Assembly: GCA_934754415.1 (NCBI GenBank) | Contig: CAKVIS010000017.1 | Span: forward strand, 1 to 33,201 | DNA: 33,201 nucleotides | DNA from: an uncultured Bulleidia sp. | GTDB lineage: Bacteria; Bacillota_I; Bacilli_A; Erysipelotrichales; Erysipelotrichaceae | Direction of reading: 5' to 3' | In this document: one piece after another, positions 1-8,402 of the stretch | How positions within the stretch are numbered: position 1 is the first letter of the stretch | How the letters are laid out: each line of letters opens with the position of its first letter | Position numbers and translations under genes: made by a program | Notes under the pieces: generated by a model | Databases searched by the model: none | What the model was told of the DNA's origin: nothing | The model's input: only the letters and a program-made list of their open reading frames with translations

Positions 1-225
1 GTGGAAACGATGCTGGAAACAGAGTTCAATCTTAAAGAGTATGGTGAAACATTAAAGAAAGAAGGAGAGAAAATAGGCAAACAGGAACAGGCAATAGAGA
101 CCTGTAAGAGAATGTTGGGACTTGGATTATCTTTGGATATTATTCAGAAAAGTACTGAGCTGAGTGAAGAAGAAATTCAGAAGATTCAAAAGACGCTTCA
201 GGATAAATACATTGTAAAGCAATGA
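1..225 (+). CDS. Rpn/PD-(D/E)XK transposase family protein, C-terminal part
   Basis: This is the 3' end of a gene that begins left of the window, so the GTG at base 1 should not be taken as its start. The visible 74 residues are charged and helical: an E/K-rich segment, then a short unit around LGLGLSLDIIQKSTELSEEEIQKI, then the stop. Such a tail, with a short helix-turn-helix-like repeat after a coiled segment, is typical of the C-terminus of Rpn-family (PD-(D/E)XK nuclease/transposase-like) proteins in gut Firmicutes. The nuclease domain itself is not visible, so the call rests on tail resemblance and on a second Rpn-like gene starting at 33071. Confidence 0.5.
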   Translation: METMLETEFNLKEYGETLKKEGEKIGKQEQAIETCKRMLGLGLSLDIIQKSTELSEEEIQKIQKTLQDKYIVKQ

Positions 226-314
226 ATGAAGAAATCTGTAATGCGCATACAGAGGATTTACAGGTTCACTAAGGCTTGAAAAATGCATTGCACTTTGACA
301 GGAAATCGTGAAGC

Positions 315-349
315 AAAAAAGCTGCAAATTTAGAACTTGCAGCTTTTTA
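315..349. terminator. Bidirectional intrinsic terminator
   Basis: The perfect arms GCTGCAA (321-327) and TTGCAGC (337-343) enclose a 9-base loop. An A-run precedes the stem and a T-run follows it, so it can work on both strands. It sits between the Rpn-like tail and the convergent HipA-like gene. The rest of 226-383 shows nothing else recognisable. Confidence 0.85.
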
Positions 350-383
350 AACAGCTTCTCAGTGAAATGGCTGAATTTTTCTG

Positions 384-1583
384 TTATTGATTCTGGCTGG
401 CATACTTTTTAAGACGGAGTATGCGCTTGTAGAATACTGTGTAGGCAGCTTCAATACGCCTGTTGGTAATATTAGAAATTGGCTGATACTGTACGAGTTT
501 ATTTGCATAAATCTGTGGCAGTTTTTCAAGATTGGTAAAATCATAGTTTTTCAGGTTTATATAATCCAGTAATGCATCATGATTGAAATTACGCGCATTG
601 AGTAATTTGCAGTTTTCATATTCCAGAGATGGTAAAACATCTTCGTCTTTTTCCAGACACCCAAGTCCTGTACCTGTATCAAATACCGGTGCACAGGATA
701 ACCACTGGTTTGTATTGGCATCCACAAGAATACCAAGATTCTGGTTATGTCTGTCGGAGTTCATCATCAGATAATCCAGTAAGAGCATATGTTCCAGATT
801 TGCTCTGGCATCAGAAATACCGTGTTCTTCCAGAGCTTTGATGTAGTAAGGAAGATGGAATTCTTCTTTTGGAGGACGAATCCCGTCAATGACCATGCCT
901 GTTGTTAAAAGATCTACATCTTTATTTGTAAAGGCAGGACACACAGAGACAATATTATTTTCATAGATTTCTGTAGCATATGGTGTGACATTTTTAAAAC
1001 CAAGCTGTAAGGCAATCTGATAGGCAAGCCATTCCTGTATCGGTTCCTGCTGATAGAATGGTGTTCCTCCTTTGAGAAGATACAGGTTATCACTTCTGTG
1101 GAACCATGCTTTACGGTGATAGCCACATGTCACGTTGTTTGGTGTATGTCTTGCACTGGATGGTGCAGAGGTATACATCTGTGAAAACATGGCCATGCCA
1201 AATCCATATTCATCAAAGGAATGATCAAAGAAGTTAATATTTTCAAAGCTGCAATCATCCTTTTCTTCTTTTAACCAGTAGGTATCGGATACAGAAAGGG
1301 CATGTTCACGTTCTAAAAGTTCCAGAGGATCGTGAATCCCCAGACGTGACTGCAACTGTGGTAAACCAACTCTGTAGGACGGAATACCTCTCCACTTCCA
1401 CCATGTATTTAAGCGTTTCATGGATAACTTATCACCAGTATACAAAGAAAAAGGCAGATGTTCCGGATGGAGTAACTTTGTAACTGTCAGAAATTCATGC
1501 GTGTGAAAACTGTACTCTGCCTGAAATACAGGAATCTCTTTATGCATGAGTAAATATATGTGTTTTTTCTTAAATAGATTCAT
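384..1583 (-). CDS. HipA-like kinase-fold protein (orphan)
   Basis: A 399-residue protein whose second half resembles the HipA C-terminal kinase domain. The segment LLLDYLMMNSDRHNQNLG (about 267-284) carries the catalytic-loop signature N-x-D-R-H-x-x-N, with D277 as probable catalytic Asp. The later PVFDTGTGL (D302) fits the metal-binding Asp motif. HipA-type proteins are Ser/Thr kinases; the classical one phosphorylates glutamyl-tRNA synthetase and is neutralised by HipB. No HipB-like helix-turn-helix gene lies on either side, so this is an orphan or stand-alone type. The N-terminal about 150 residues are not recognised. The start is uncertain: no good SD precedes the ATG at 1583, and M13 (1547) is an alternative. 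The substrate is unknown. Confidence 0.65.
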   Translation of the reverse strand: MNLFKKKHIYLLMHKEIPVFQAEYSFHTHEFLTVTKLLHPEHLPFSLYTGDKLSMKRLNTWWKWRGIPSYRVGLPQLQSRLGIHDPLELLEREHALSVSDTYWLKEEKDDCSFENINFFDHSFDEYGFGMAMFSQMYTSAPSSARHTPNNVTCGYHRKAWFHRSDNLYLLKGGTPFYQQEPIQEWLAYQIALQLGFKNVTPYATEIYENNIVSVCPAFTNKDVDLLTTGMVIDGIRPPKEEFHLPYYIKALEEHGISDARANLEHMLLLDYLMMNSDRHNQNLGILVDANTNQWLSCAPVFDTGTGLGCLEKDEDVLPSLEYENCKLLNARNFNHDALLDYINLKNYDFTNLEKLPQIYANKLVQYQPISNITNRRIEAAYTVFYKRILRLKKYASQNQ

Positions 1584-1643
1584 ACAGACTTATTGTAAAG
1601 GAGAAATGAAAAGAAAGCACTATTTTGTACAAATTCACTGCTT

Positions 1644-1678
1644 TTAACAGACTTTTCATTCATAAAGTATAGTATACT
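1644..1678 (+). promoter_or_regulatory. Sigma-A-like promoter of the envelope operon
   Basis: A -35 of TTAACA (1644-1649), an 18-base spacer and a -10 of TATAGT (1668-1673) are visible. TATACT (1673-1678) is an overlapping alternative -10. The promoter lies just upstream of the GTG-started Wzz-like gene. Confidence 0.6.
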
Positions 1679-1713
1679 AGATGCGTCGTAATAAATAAGG
1701 AGAGAGTTTTATC

Positions 1714-2475
1714 GTGAATACCAGAATGGAAGAAAATCAGGTTATCCCTTCAGCAGTATCCGTTCCTTCTGCAGAAGAAGAACAGGAAATCGATTTAGTA
1801 GAAATAGGATATTTATTATTACAGCATCTGACAGAAATTGTCGCATGTCTGATAGGTGGTGCACTTGTGGCAGTATTGTTTACACGCTTCATGATTGCCC
1901 CGAAATATACATCCACTGCCAGAATGTATGTCGTTTCCGGTGGTGCTAATTCTGTAGTGGACTTAACCAGTTTACAGATTGGTAAGAGTCTGACTGGTGA
2001 TTATACAGAACTGATCAAGAGCCGTAATGTACTGGAAGAAGTCATCGACGATCTTTCTTTGGATATGACGTATACAGAACTTGCAGGTGAAATCAGTATT
2101 TCCAATCCGTCAGATACACGTATTCTGGATATTACTGTTACGGATACAGATCCACAGCTGGCTGCGGATATTGCCAATACTTTATCCACAAAGGCAAAAC
2201 AGTATATTCCGCGTGTTATGAACACAGAAACACCTAATGTATTTGAAGAAGGCATTGTACCAACGAAAAAGTCTTCTCCGTCTACTACAAAGAACGGATT
2301 GCTGGGCGGATTACTGTTATCCGTATGTTATATGGGATTTTTAATTATCAAACATATTACCAATGATTCTTTCGTTACTCCTGAAGATGTTCAGAAGGCT
2401 TTCGGTGTACAGCCTCTGGCTGCTATTCCTGAGTCCAAGAAAACCAAGAAATCCAAAAAGGGAGGTAAGAAGTAA
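1714..2475 (+). CDS. Wzz/CapA-type chain-length and BY-kinase adaptor protein
   Basis: A 253-residue membrane protein with the Wzz layout: a first membrane helix at about 41-60, an extracytoplasmic region of about 130 residues, and a second helix at about 194-212 preceded by the Pro/Ser-containing segment PTKKSSPSTTKNG. The Lys-rich cytoplasmic tail (235-253) is where such adaptors (CpsC, CapA, YwqC) contact and activate their tyrosine kinase. The start is a GTG at 1714 with SD AAGGAGAG about 9 bases upstream. The stop overlaps the ATG of the kinase gene (TAATG), which suggests translational coupling. It probably controls polymer chain length or export. Confidence 0.87.
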   Translation: MNTRMEENQVIPSAVSVPSAEEEQEIDLVEIGYLLLQHLTEIVACLIGGALVAVLFTRFMIAPKYTSTARMYVVSGGANSVVDLTSLQIGKSLTGDYTELIKSRNVLEEVIDDLSLDMTYTELAGEISISNPSDTRILDITVTDTDPQLAADIANTLSTKAKQYIPRVMNTETPNVFEEGIVPTKKSSPSTTKNGLLGGLLLSVCYMGFLIIKHITNDSFVTPEDVQKAFGVQPLAAIPESKKTKKSKKGGKK

Positions 2476-3200
2476 TGAAGTTATTAACTGTCAACCGTTT
2501 GCCAGAAATACAGTTTGATACGCAGGAAGCGATTAATCAGTTGCGTGTAAACCTTGGCTTTACAGGTGCTGATGTCAAAACTATCATGATTACAAGTTCT
2601 GTTCCTAATGAAGGTAAGAGCTTTGTGGCAATCAACCTATGGAGATCCATGGCGGCTGTTGGTAAAAGAGTACTGTTAATTGATGGTGACTTAAGATTAT
2701 CTCAGATGCGTACAGATTTTGGATTCCAGACAAGTGAATCTTTTGTGGGCTTACCGCATGTATTGTCCGGCCAGGCAGATCTTCCGGATGTTGTCTACAG
2801 AACCAATGTGCCTAATGGATTTATCTTACCTGTTACCAATCTTGTGGCAGATCCTACAATTTTATTATCCAAACCTGTATTCCAGGAACTGATTACAGCC
2901 TGTGAACAGAATTTTGATTATATCTTAATTGACTGCCCGCCTTTATGCAGTGTTTCCGATGCACTGGTAGTTTCCAAGTATTGTGATGGTACGGTACTGG
3001 TTGTGCGCTCAGGCTCTACTAAGAAACATATGGTCAATGAATCCGTTGCCGCATTAAAGCGTGCCGGTTCCCAGTTACTGGGTATCTGCCTGAACAGAGT
3101 AGATACTTCCAGAAAGGGCTCTTACTACTACAGTGAATATGGCGGAGAGTATTATGCCGAAGTTGCAAAAGCTAATAAGAGCTCAAAGAAAAAGAAGTAA
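2475..3200 (+). CDS. Bacterial tyrosine kinase (CpsD/CapB/YwqD family)
   Basis: A 241-residue BY-kinase. It has a Walker A with NEGKS (45-49), a Walker A' VLLIDGDLR (66-74) and a Walker B YILIDCPP (149-156). These are the features that separate BY-kinases from other ParA/MinD-like ATPases. Before the Lys tail lies the expected autophosphorylation cluster, with tyrosines at 217-219, 222, 226 and 227. Together with the upstream adaptor it should form a cytoplasmic-membrane kinase that cycles between phosphorylated and unphosphorylated states to steer surface polymer assembly. No cognate phosphatase (CpsB/YwqE) is present in the window. Confidence 0.92.
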   Translation: MKLLTVNRLPEIQFDTQEAINQLRVNLGFTGADVKTIMITSSVPNEGKSFVAINLWRSMAAVGKRVLLIDGDLRLSQMRTDFGFQTSESFVGLPHVLSGQADLPDVVYRTNVPNGFILPVTNLVADPTILLSKPVFQELITACEQNFDYILIDCPPLCSVSDALVVSKYCDGTVLVVRSGSTKKHMVNESVAALKRAGSQLLGICLNRVDTSRKGSYYYSEYGGEYYAEVAKANKSSKKKK

Positions 3201-3201
3201 C

Positions 3202-3224
3202 AGTCAGTGAAAACTGACTTTTTT
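3202..3224 (+). terminator. Intra-operon hairpin, possible attenuating terminator
   Basis: Two 7-base arms, AGTCAGT (3202-3208) and ACTGACT (3213-3219), enclose a GAAA tetraloop and are followed by a T-run. It lies in the 38-base gap between the BY-kinase and LCP genes. It may lower transcription of the downstream genes relative to the kinase pair. Confidence 0.7.
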
Positions 3225-3244
3225 ACAAAAAAGGGAGTATGAAC

Positions 3245-4774
3245 ATGAATACAAAAAAGAATAAAGCATTATGTACAGGAAGCTGGGTACTGGTATTGAT
3301 TGCCAGTGTGGTTTCCATTCTTCTGATCTCCTCCAAACAGGTTTTTACAGGAGTCATGAGTATTGTGGTGTATGCAGTATTGCTGACTTTAGCGGTGTTG
3401 ATGCTGGTACTTACCATGCTGAGTAAGAAAAATACTGTGTGTATTGTAAATGTAGTTCTTGCGGCAGTGATGAGTATTGCAGGGGTGTTAGCTCCGGATA
3501 ATGCGGCTAAAAAGATAGAATTAACAGAGCCAAGCAGAGTCGGAGAAAGAAATGTGAATTTCTATGTGCTGAATGAAGACTATCGTACAGCACATTCTGA
3601 TGATTTTGGGTTTACCAAACCATCCATGAATATTGTGGATTATGCCGATAAGACCTTTATTGTACAGACCAGTATGAACCAGGCAGATCAGCAAGAAGCT
3701 ATGAGCAGTCTTGCAACTGCATTAGATAAGAATGTCAGTGATATCAAGACAGTGTCTTATGCAACAGTACAGGAAGCCGTAGAGGCAATGTATAACAACG
3801 ATGGGGATGTTCTGGTACTCAATGAAACATTTATCAGCCAGTTAGAAAAGTACGATACCTATAAAACATTGTCTTCTGATACCTTTGTGCTCTATACTGC
3901 AGTCATTGGACAGGCAACTGTAACAGCAGAACCAACGGCAGATCCTGAAGGGGCAGCTCCGTTTGTGGCTTATGTGGCAGGTAATGATACAAGAGATGAT
4001 GGTCTGACATTATATGGAAGAACTGACGTAGATATGATTATGGCAGTGAATCCTGGTAAAAAACAGATTCTGTTAGTCTCTATTCCTAGAGACTTCTATA
4101 TTGCCAATCCTGCTTTGGATAATGGTCTGGATAAGCTGACACATTTAGGTAATGACGGCATCCAGAATACACTGGATGGTATCAATCAGGCATTTGGATT
4201 AGATATCCAAGAATATTTAACAACAAACTTTACGCATTTCTCTGCCATGGTAGATGAAATTGGTGGTATTGACATTGATAATCCATATGCTTTCTCTTCA
4301 GGAGAGTATGATTATCCTGAAGGAACTATCCATCTGGATGGCGCATCAGCGCTTGCCTATGCTAGAGAAAGACATGCTTTGAGTAATGGTGACTATGGAA
4401 GAAATGCGCATCAGGGTATTGCTATGGAAGGGATACTGACAAAAGTACAGCAGATGACCAACAACGGTCAGTCTGTTGAAGTTATCAGTGCTTTGACAAA
4501 GAATTTTTTAACAAATATCAATGTGAATGATATCTACGGTATGTTAAAAGGTAAGTCCGAAGGTGACTGGCAGTTTATCAAATACCATTTAGGCGGTAAT
4601 GGTACATATGATGGTACAGCAAGTATGGGATGGGACAGACAGCTGTATGTTTGTAAGCCATTTGATTCTCAGTTGCAGTTTACTGCAGAACAGGTGAATA
4701 AAGTATTAAACGGAGAAGAAATTACACAACAGGATCTTCCAGATTCTGCTTTGACAACCTTTGAAGAAAACTAA
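3245..4774 (+). CDS. LytR-CpsA-Psr (LCP) family wall polymer ligase
   Basis: A 509-residue LCP protein. Three N-terminal membrane helices (within about the first 80 residues) place the rest outside the cell. The LCP core includes GRTDVDMIMAV, the SIPRDFY segment with its conserved Arg, TNFTHFSAMVDEIGGID, and LDGASALAYARERHALSNGDYGR with the lipid- and phosphate-binding arginines. LCP enzymes transfer undecaprenyl-linked polymers to peptidoglycan. ATG 3245 is preferred over ATG 3239 because the GGGAG SD is only one base from the first but about seven from the second. It follows the BY-kinase, as in cps operons, and precedes the zinc-ribbon gene by 14 bases. Confidence 0.9.
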   Translation: MNTKKNKALCTGSWVLVLIASVVSILLISSKQVFTGVMSIVVYAVLLTLAVLMLVLTMLSKKNTVCIVNVVLAAVMSIAGVLAPDNAAKKIELTEPSRVGERNVNFYVLNEDYRTAHSDDFGFTKPSMNIVDYADKTFIVQTSMNQADQQEAMSSLATALDKNVSDIKTVSYATVQEAVEAMYNNDGDVLVLNETFISQLEKYDTYKTLSSDTFVLYTAVIGQATVTAEPTADPEGAAPFVAYVAGNDTRDDGLTLYGRTDVDMIMAVNPGKKQILLVSIPRDFYIANPALDNGLDKLTHLGNDGIQNTLDGINQAFGLDIQEYLTTNFTHFSAMVDEIGGIDIDNPYAFSSGEYDYPEGTIHLDGASALAYARERHALSNGDYGRNAHQGIAMEGILTKVQQMTNNGQSVEVISALTKNFLTNINVNDIYGMLKGKSEGDWQFIKYHLGGNGTYDGTASMGWDRQLYVCKPFDSQLQFTAEQVNKVLNGEEITQQDLPDSALTTFEEN

Positions 4775-4788
4775 CAGGGAGATAGAAA

Positions 4789-5640
4789 ATGAAGACTGAA
4801 TATGAAATCTGTCCAAATTGCGGAAGTCACATTCCTGCAGGCACTGCAGTATGTCCGTATTGTCAGTATGTCATCTATCAGGATGATAATGATATGGAAC
4901 TGCCTTCTTTAAAAGCATCTTCTGAAAAACCATCACGTTCCTCTGCCCCTTCACATAGATCTGCTCATAGAGCAGTGTATGAAAATCCTGGATATTCCCA
5001 GACAAGATACTCTTCCAGACATTCTATGGACTATGTAGAAGAACCAGAAGAAGAACAACAGCAGACACATACACTGTCTGATCTGAAGTTTGATATATCG
5101 CTGGATGAACAGCCACAGGATCCTGAATATCGTATTCCGGAAAATACCATGGATTATATAGAGATGCCTAAGCCTAAAATCAAACAGGAAAAACAGGCAT
5201 CTCCTCTGAAATACATCCTGCTATTTGTTGTATTATTACTGGTGTTCTGTACAGCAGGCTATATTGGAGTCAATGTATTAACTGGAAAGGGTCTTCCTTT
5301 CTTACCACAGGAAACAGCTGCGCCATCAAAACAGCCTGTTTCTACTCCAACTCCAACACCTGAGGTGACGGCTACTCCTGAACCAACTGTGGCACCAACA
5401 GCGACTCCAGAACCTGAAATTGCGGATGATGGATCTATTGGTACAGTGGAAATTACCGCAGATAATATTCGTGAAAGATCTTCGGCAAGCACTGACGGTG
5501 AAGAAGTTGGTCAGGCATTGGCTGGTGAACAGTACACAGTGTATGAAGAATATAATGACGGTGTCTATACATGGTATAGAATTGGTGAAAATGTCTGGGT
5601 ACCTACAGATGGTACATGGATGACTTTTACAGGAAGATAA
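4789..5640 (+). CDS. Zinc-ribbon, single-pass membrane protein with external SH3 domain
   Basis: A 283-residue modular protein. A zinc ribbon (C8-x2-C11 and C22-x2-C25) is followed by a disordered charged region of about 110 residues, one membrane helix (about 141-162), a Pro/Thr-rich spacer (178-210) and a C-terminal bacterial SH3-like domain (218-283). The zinc ribbon should be cytoplasmic and the SH3 domain external, where such domains often bind peptidoglycan peptides. It sits directly behind the LCP gene and before a strong terminator, so a link to wall polymer attachment is plausible but inferred. The exact function is unknown. Confidence 0.8.
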   Translation: MKTEYEICPNCGSHIPAGTAVCPYCQYVIYQDDNDMELPSLKASSEKPSRSSAPSHRSAHRAVYENPGYSQTRYSSRHSMDYVEEPEEEQQQTHTLSDLKFDISLDEQPQDPEYRIPENTMDYIEMPKPKIKQEKQASPLKYILLFVVLLLVFCTAGYIGVNVLTGKGLPFLPQETAAPSKQPVSTPTPTPEVTATPEPTVAPTATPEPEIADDGSIGTVEITADNIRERSSASTDGEEVGQALAGEQYTVYEEYNDGVYTWYRIGENVWVPTDGTWMTFTGR

Positions 5641-5645
5641 ATTTT

Positions 5646-5674
5646 AAGCAATGGAGCGCACTCCATTGCTTTTT
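5646..5674 (+). terminator. Strong intrinsic terminator
   Basis: An 11-base perfect stem (5646-5656 with 5661-5671), loop CGCA and a T-run end the four-gene envelope operon. Confidence 0.9.
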
Positions 5675-5712
5675 AAGAATTGTGTGAGTGAAACAGGAGT
5701 ACAATAAAAGGC

Positions 5713-7245
5713 ATGAAATGGTTAAGCAGAATAACATGGGTCATTGTGACTGTTACATCACTATTTGTACTTGGTGCTGTCTGGGTGATATCTACCTGGC
5801 AGAATTTAACTATGGATGAGTTGATGTATCAGCTCAGTGCACCAACTGAGGGCACCAGTTCTTTTTACTATATCAGTGCTGCTTTGAAGTGGATTTTACC
5901 GGCGTTGTTTCTTTCTGTGGTGTTTTTCTTTTTGCTGAAATGGTTAAAGAAAACTAACAGAAAGAAGTGCATTGTCAGTATTCTTGTGACTTCTATCCTG
6001 GTAAATGTATTTACCAATATACGTGTATGGGATTTACTGGATATTGCTAAATATATAGAGTATCAGAATCATCCAAGTACTTTTATTGAGGATACGTATG
6101 CAGATCCAAAAAAAGTGCATATGACCTTTCCTGAAAAGAAACGGAATCTGATATACCTGTATCTGGAATCCATGGAAACTACATATACAGATGTAGAACA
6201 TGGCGGTGGGTTTAAAGAAGATGTTATCCCGGAACTGACAGAACTTGCTTTAAAGAATGAGGACTTTTCCGGCTCTTCAGATACGATTAACGGTGCGTAT
6301 TCTTTACCATTTACTACCTTTACCATGGGTGCCATGTTTGCACAGTCCAGCGGACTTCCTTTAAAAAATAATCTGGAAAATAATGATATGGTCACACAGT
6401 CTTCTTTCTTTGGCAGTACTACCTGTATTGGAGATATTCTTCAGCAGGAAGGGTATACCAATGTGCTGTTATTGGGGTCCAATGCGACTTTTGGTGGAAG
6501 AAGAACGTTTTATACTCAGCATGGTAACTATGCTATCTTTGATTATGTACGTGCTAAAAAGGAAGGCGTGATACCGGACAACTATAAAGTGTGGTGGGGA
6601 TATGAAGACGAGAAACTGTTTCAATATGCCAAAGAGGCACTGGAACAGTTAAGCACCTCTTCACAGCCTTTTAATCTCACAATGTTAACAGTGGATACAC
6701 ATTTTGAAAACGGCTATCTGTGTAAAGATTGTCCGACAACCTTTGGTAAAAATCGCTATGCCAATGTCATGGCATGTTCCAGTAAGAGGGTCAGTGAATT
6801 TATAGATTGGTGCAAACAGCAGGAGTGGTATGAAAATACTACTATTGTAGTAGTGGGGGATCATCCAACCATGGATTCTGATTTCTGTAACAGGATCTTA
6901 ACAGGCTATCAAAGAAGAGCCTATGTTGCCTATATTCACAGTGCAGCAGAAGTTGAAGAACAAAAAGAAAGAGTGTATTCTACTCTGGATGCGTTTCCTA
7001 CCACCCTTGCCTCACTTGGCGTAAAGATAGAAGGAAACAGACTTGGACTTGGTGTGAATCTTTTTTCTCAGGAACCAACTATCCTAGAACAATATGGTCT
7101 TGGATATGTTACAGAGGAAATAGAAAAGAAGTCTGTGTTTATGGAAAAGAAGGCCAATATTGATTTTGGTAATGAAGCGTTAAAGAAAAGGCAGTCCTAT
7201 TCCCGTAAAGAGGATCATGGGACTACCGTGTATGATACGGATTAA
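5713..7245 (+). CDS. OpgB/LtaS-like sulfatase-fold phosphoglycerol transferase
   Basis: A 510-residue membrane enzyme. Three N-terminal hydrophobic helices (about 6-28, 56-78, 85-103) precede an external alkaline-phosphatase-superfamily domain. Visible metal and catalytic elements are YLYLESME (E152), TFTMGAM with the probable nucleophile T204, and VVVGDHPTM (D383, H384). The TFTMGAMFAQSSGLP stretch resembles the OpgB/MdoB active-site segment more than canonical LtaS. LtaS has five helices, so this is a shorter relative. Such enzymes move glycerol phosphate from phosphatidylglycerol onto a polymer or glycolipid. The start lacks a well-spaced SD: CAGGAG is about 13 bases upstream. Its stop overlaps the convergent glycosyltransferase stop. 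Confidence 0.82.
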   Translation: MKWLSRITWVIVTVTSLFVLGAVWVISTWQNLTMDELMYQLSAPTEGTSSFYYISAALKWILPALFLSVVFFFLLKWLKKTNRKKCIVSILVTSILVNVFTNIRVWDLLDIAKYIEYQNHPSTFIEDTYADPKKVHMTFPEKKRNLIYLYLESMETTYTDVEHGGGFKEDVIPELTELALKNEDFSGSSDTINGAYSLPFTTFTMGAMFAQSSGLPLKNNLENNDMVTQSSFFGSTTCIGDILQQEGYTNVLLLGSNATFGGRRTFYTQHGNYAIFDYVRAKKEGVIPDNYKVWWGYEDEKLFQYAKEALEQLSTSSQPFNLTMLTVDTHFENGYLCKDCPTTFGKNRYANVMACSSKRVSEFIDWCKQQEWYENTTIVVVGDHPTMDSDFCNRILTGYQRRAYVAYIHSAAEVEEQKERVYSTLDAFPTTLASLGVKIEGNRLGLGVNLFSQEPTILEQYGLGYVTEEIEKKSVFMEKKANIDFGNEALKKRQSYSRKEDHGTTVYDTD

Positions 7246-8324
7246 AGAGTATCTATATACAGGAAATCAATAAACTGAGAAATATCTTTTTCTTTCAATG
7301 TTTTCTGGCGTAACAGCTGTGCCTGTTCATAAAACTGATCATCTGTAATCAGTTCTCTGTACGTTTCATATAAAGAGGCCATGGATAAATCTGCCTCATC
7401 CAGGAAGATACCTGCATGGTTTCTTTCCAGAGACAGAGCATCATAAATGCGTATATATTCATGATTGGAAATCATGATCTGCGGTAACCCTGCAGTGATA
7501 GCCTGATTATACAGAAAGTCATTGCCATCATGAATGAAGGCAACGGCATCTTTCATCAGTTCTGTATCTATACGTGACAGATAACGGATATTACCATCCT
7601 GTTTTGAAGTACATCCCGGATAGCAGGCATATACCTGATACGGGGCACCAAGATAAGCGGAGGAAATGATCTTTTCCAGGGATTTTCCACCGTTTTTTAT
7701 TTCTGTAAAGTAGATACATAGTTTATTTGTACGTGGCTTTTTATGGGTAACAGGACACATACTGCCAATACGGGTAATATCTTCTTCCACATGAAAAGGA
7801 GATATCTGTACAGGCCCGAAACCAATTCTTCTTTTGGCTTTGGAATACAGAGCGTGTAAAGATAATTCCTGTTCCAGCCCATAGAAAGAAAGTACTTTAT
7901 TCAGCCCATGCATGCAATGCGAAGGGAATACTGTCTTTTTATACATCGCAGAATGGACAAAACAAATACATGGTGTTTTTGTAAGAAGTCCTGCAATAAG
8001 ACAGGCAGGTCTGTCCATACAGACTAAAATATCCGGTTTAAAGTCTTCTATAATTTCAAGGAAAGTTTCTACATCTGCCTTCAGATATTTTTCATTCATC
8101 TGTCCGCAGGAATACATCCATTCTTCATGTGCTCTGTTTTCTGCGCCAAAATTAAAAAAAGGTGATCTGACAGGTAAGGCAGGAAAAAAAGAGACTTTAG
8201 AAGACATCTTGTCTAAAGCACATACACCAACAGTAATTTCTTTTTCTAACAGAAGGGGAATCAGCTGACGTGTCATAAGAGAATAGCTGATATTGCCAAT
8301 CTGAGGAGCTAACAGAACTTTCAT
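7242..8324 (-). CDS. GT-B fold glycosyltransferase (MurG/UGT-like)
   Basis: A 360-residue cytoplasmic protein. The N-terminus MKVLLAPQIGNISYSL is the first strand and loop of a GT-B fold. The C-terminal half contains an HDGNDFLYNQAITAGLPQIMI segment (about 270-290), matching the H-G-G-x-N-x-x-x-E-A-x-x-x-G-x-P nucleotide-sugar signature of MurG and UGT-like enzymes, with Asp in place of the first Gly. DILVCMDRPACLIAG in the N-terminal half fits the usual acceptor-side strand. It converges on the phosphoglycerol transferase with overlapping stop codons and no terminator between them. A glycolipid or wall-polymer acceptor is likely but inferred. The start codon is about one base from the predicted transcription start, so the mRNA may be leaderless. 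Confidence 0.7.
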   Translation of the reverse strand: MKVLLAPQIGNISYSLMTRQLIPLLLEKEITVGVCALDKMSSKVSFFPALPVRSPFFNFGAENRAHEEWMYSCGQMNEKYLKADVETFLEIIEDFKPDILVCMDRPACLIAGLLTKTPCICFVHSAMYKKTVFPSHCMHGLNKVLSFYGLEQELSLHALYSKAKRRIGFGPVQISPFHVEEDITRIGSMCPVTHKKPRTNKLCIYFTEIKNGGKSLEKIISSAYLGAPYQVYACYPGCTSKQDGNIRYLSRIDTELMKDAVAFIHDGNDFLYNQAITAGLPQIMISNHEYIRIYDALSLERNHAGIFLDEADLSMASLYETYRELITDDQFYEQAQLLRQKTLKEKDISQFIDFLYIDTL

Positions 8325-8331
8325 CTCTAAT

Positions 8332-8359
8332 ATTATAAAAAATTTGCTTTTCCATACAA
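8332..8359 (-). promoter_or_regulatory. Promoter of the glycosyltransferase gene, possibly leaderless
   Basis: On the minus strand, TTGTAT (complement of 8354-8359), a 16-base spacer and a perfect TATAAT (complement of 8332-8337) are visible. The expected start is near 8325, directly next to the ATG at 8324. Confidence 0.6.
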
Positions 8360-8375
8360 TAGGAAATAATATAAT
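8344..8375 (+). promoter_or_regulatory. Promoter of upp
   Basis: TTGCTT (8344-8349), a 17-base spacer and TAATAT (8367-8372) are seen, with TATAAT (8370-8375) as an alternative -10. It overlaps the divergent glycosyltransferase promoter. Confidence 0.55.
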
Positions 8376-8402
8376 TAAGATAAGAAAGTAAGAGGTAATC
8401 CT

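Noticed and set aside
1606..1647. 13-codon ORF with SD AAAGGAG before the envelope operon
   Set aside because: It lies mostly upstream of the operon promoter and is not in its transcript; no other promoter supports it. Probably chance.
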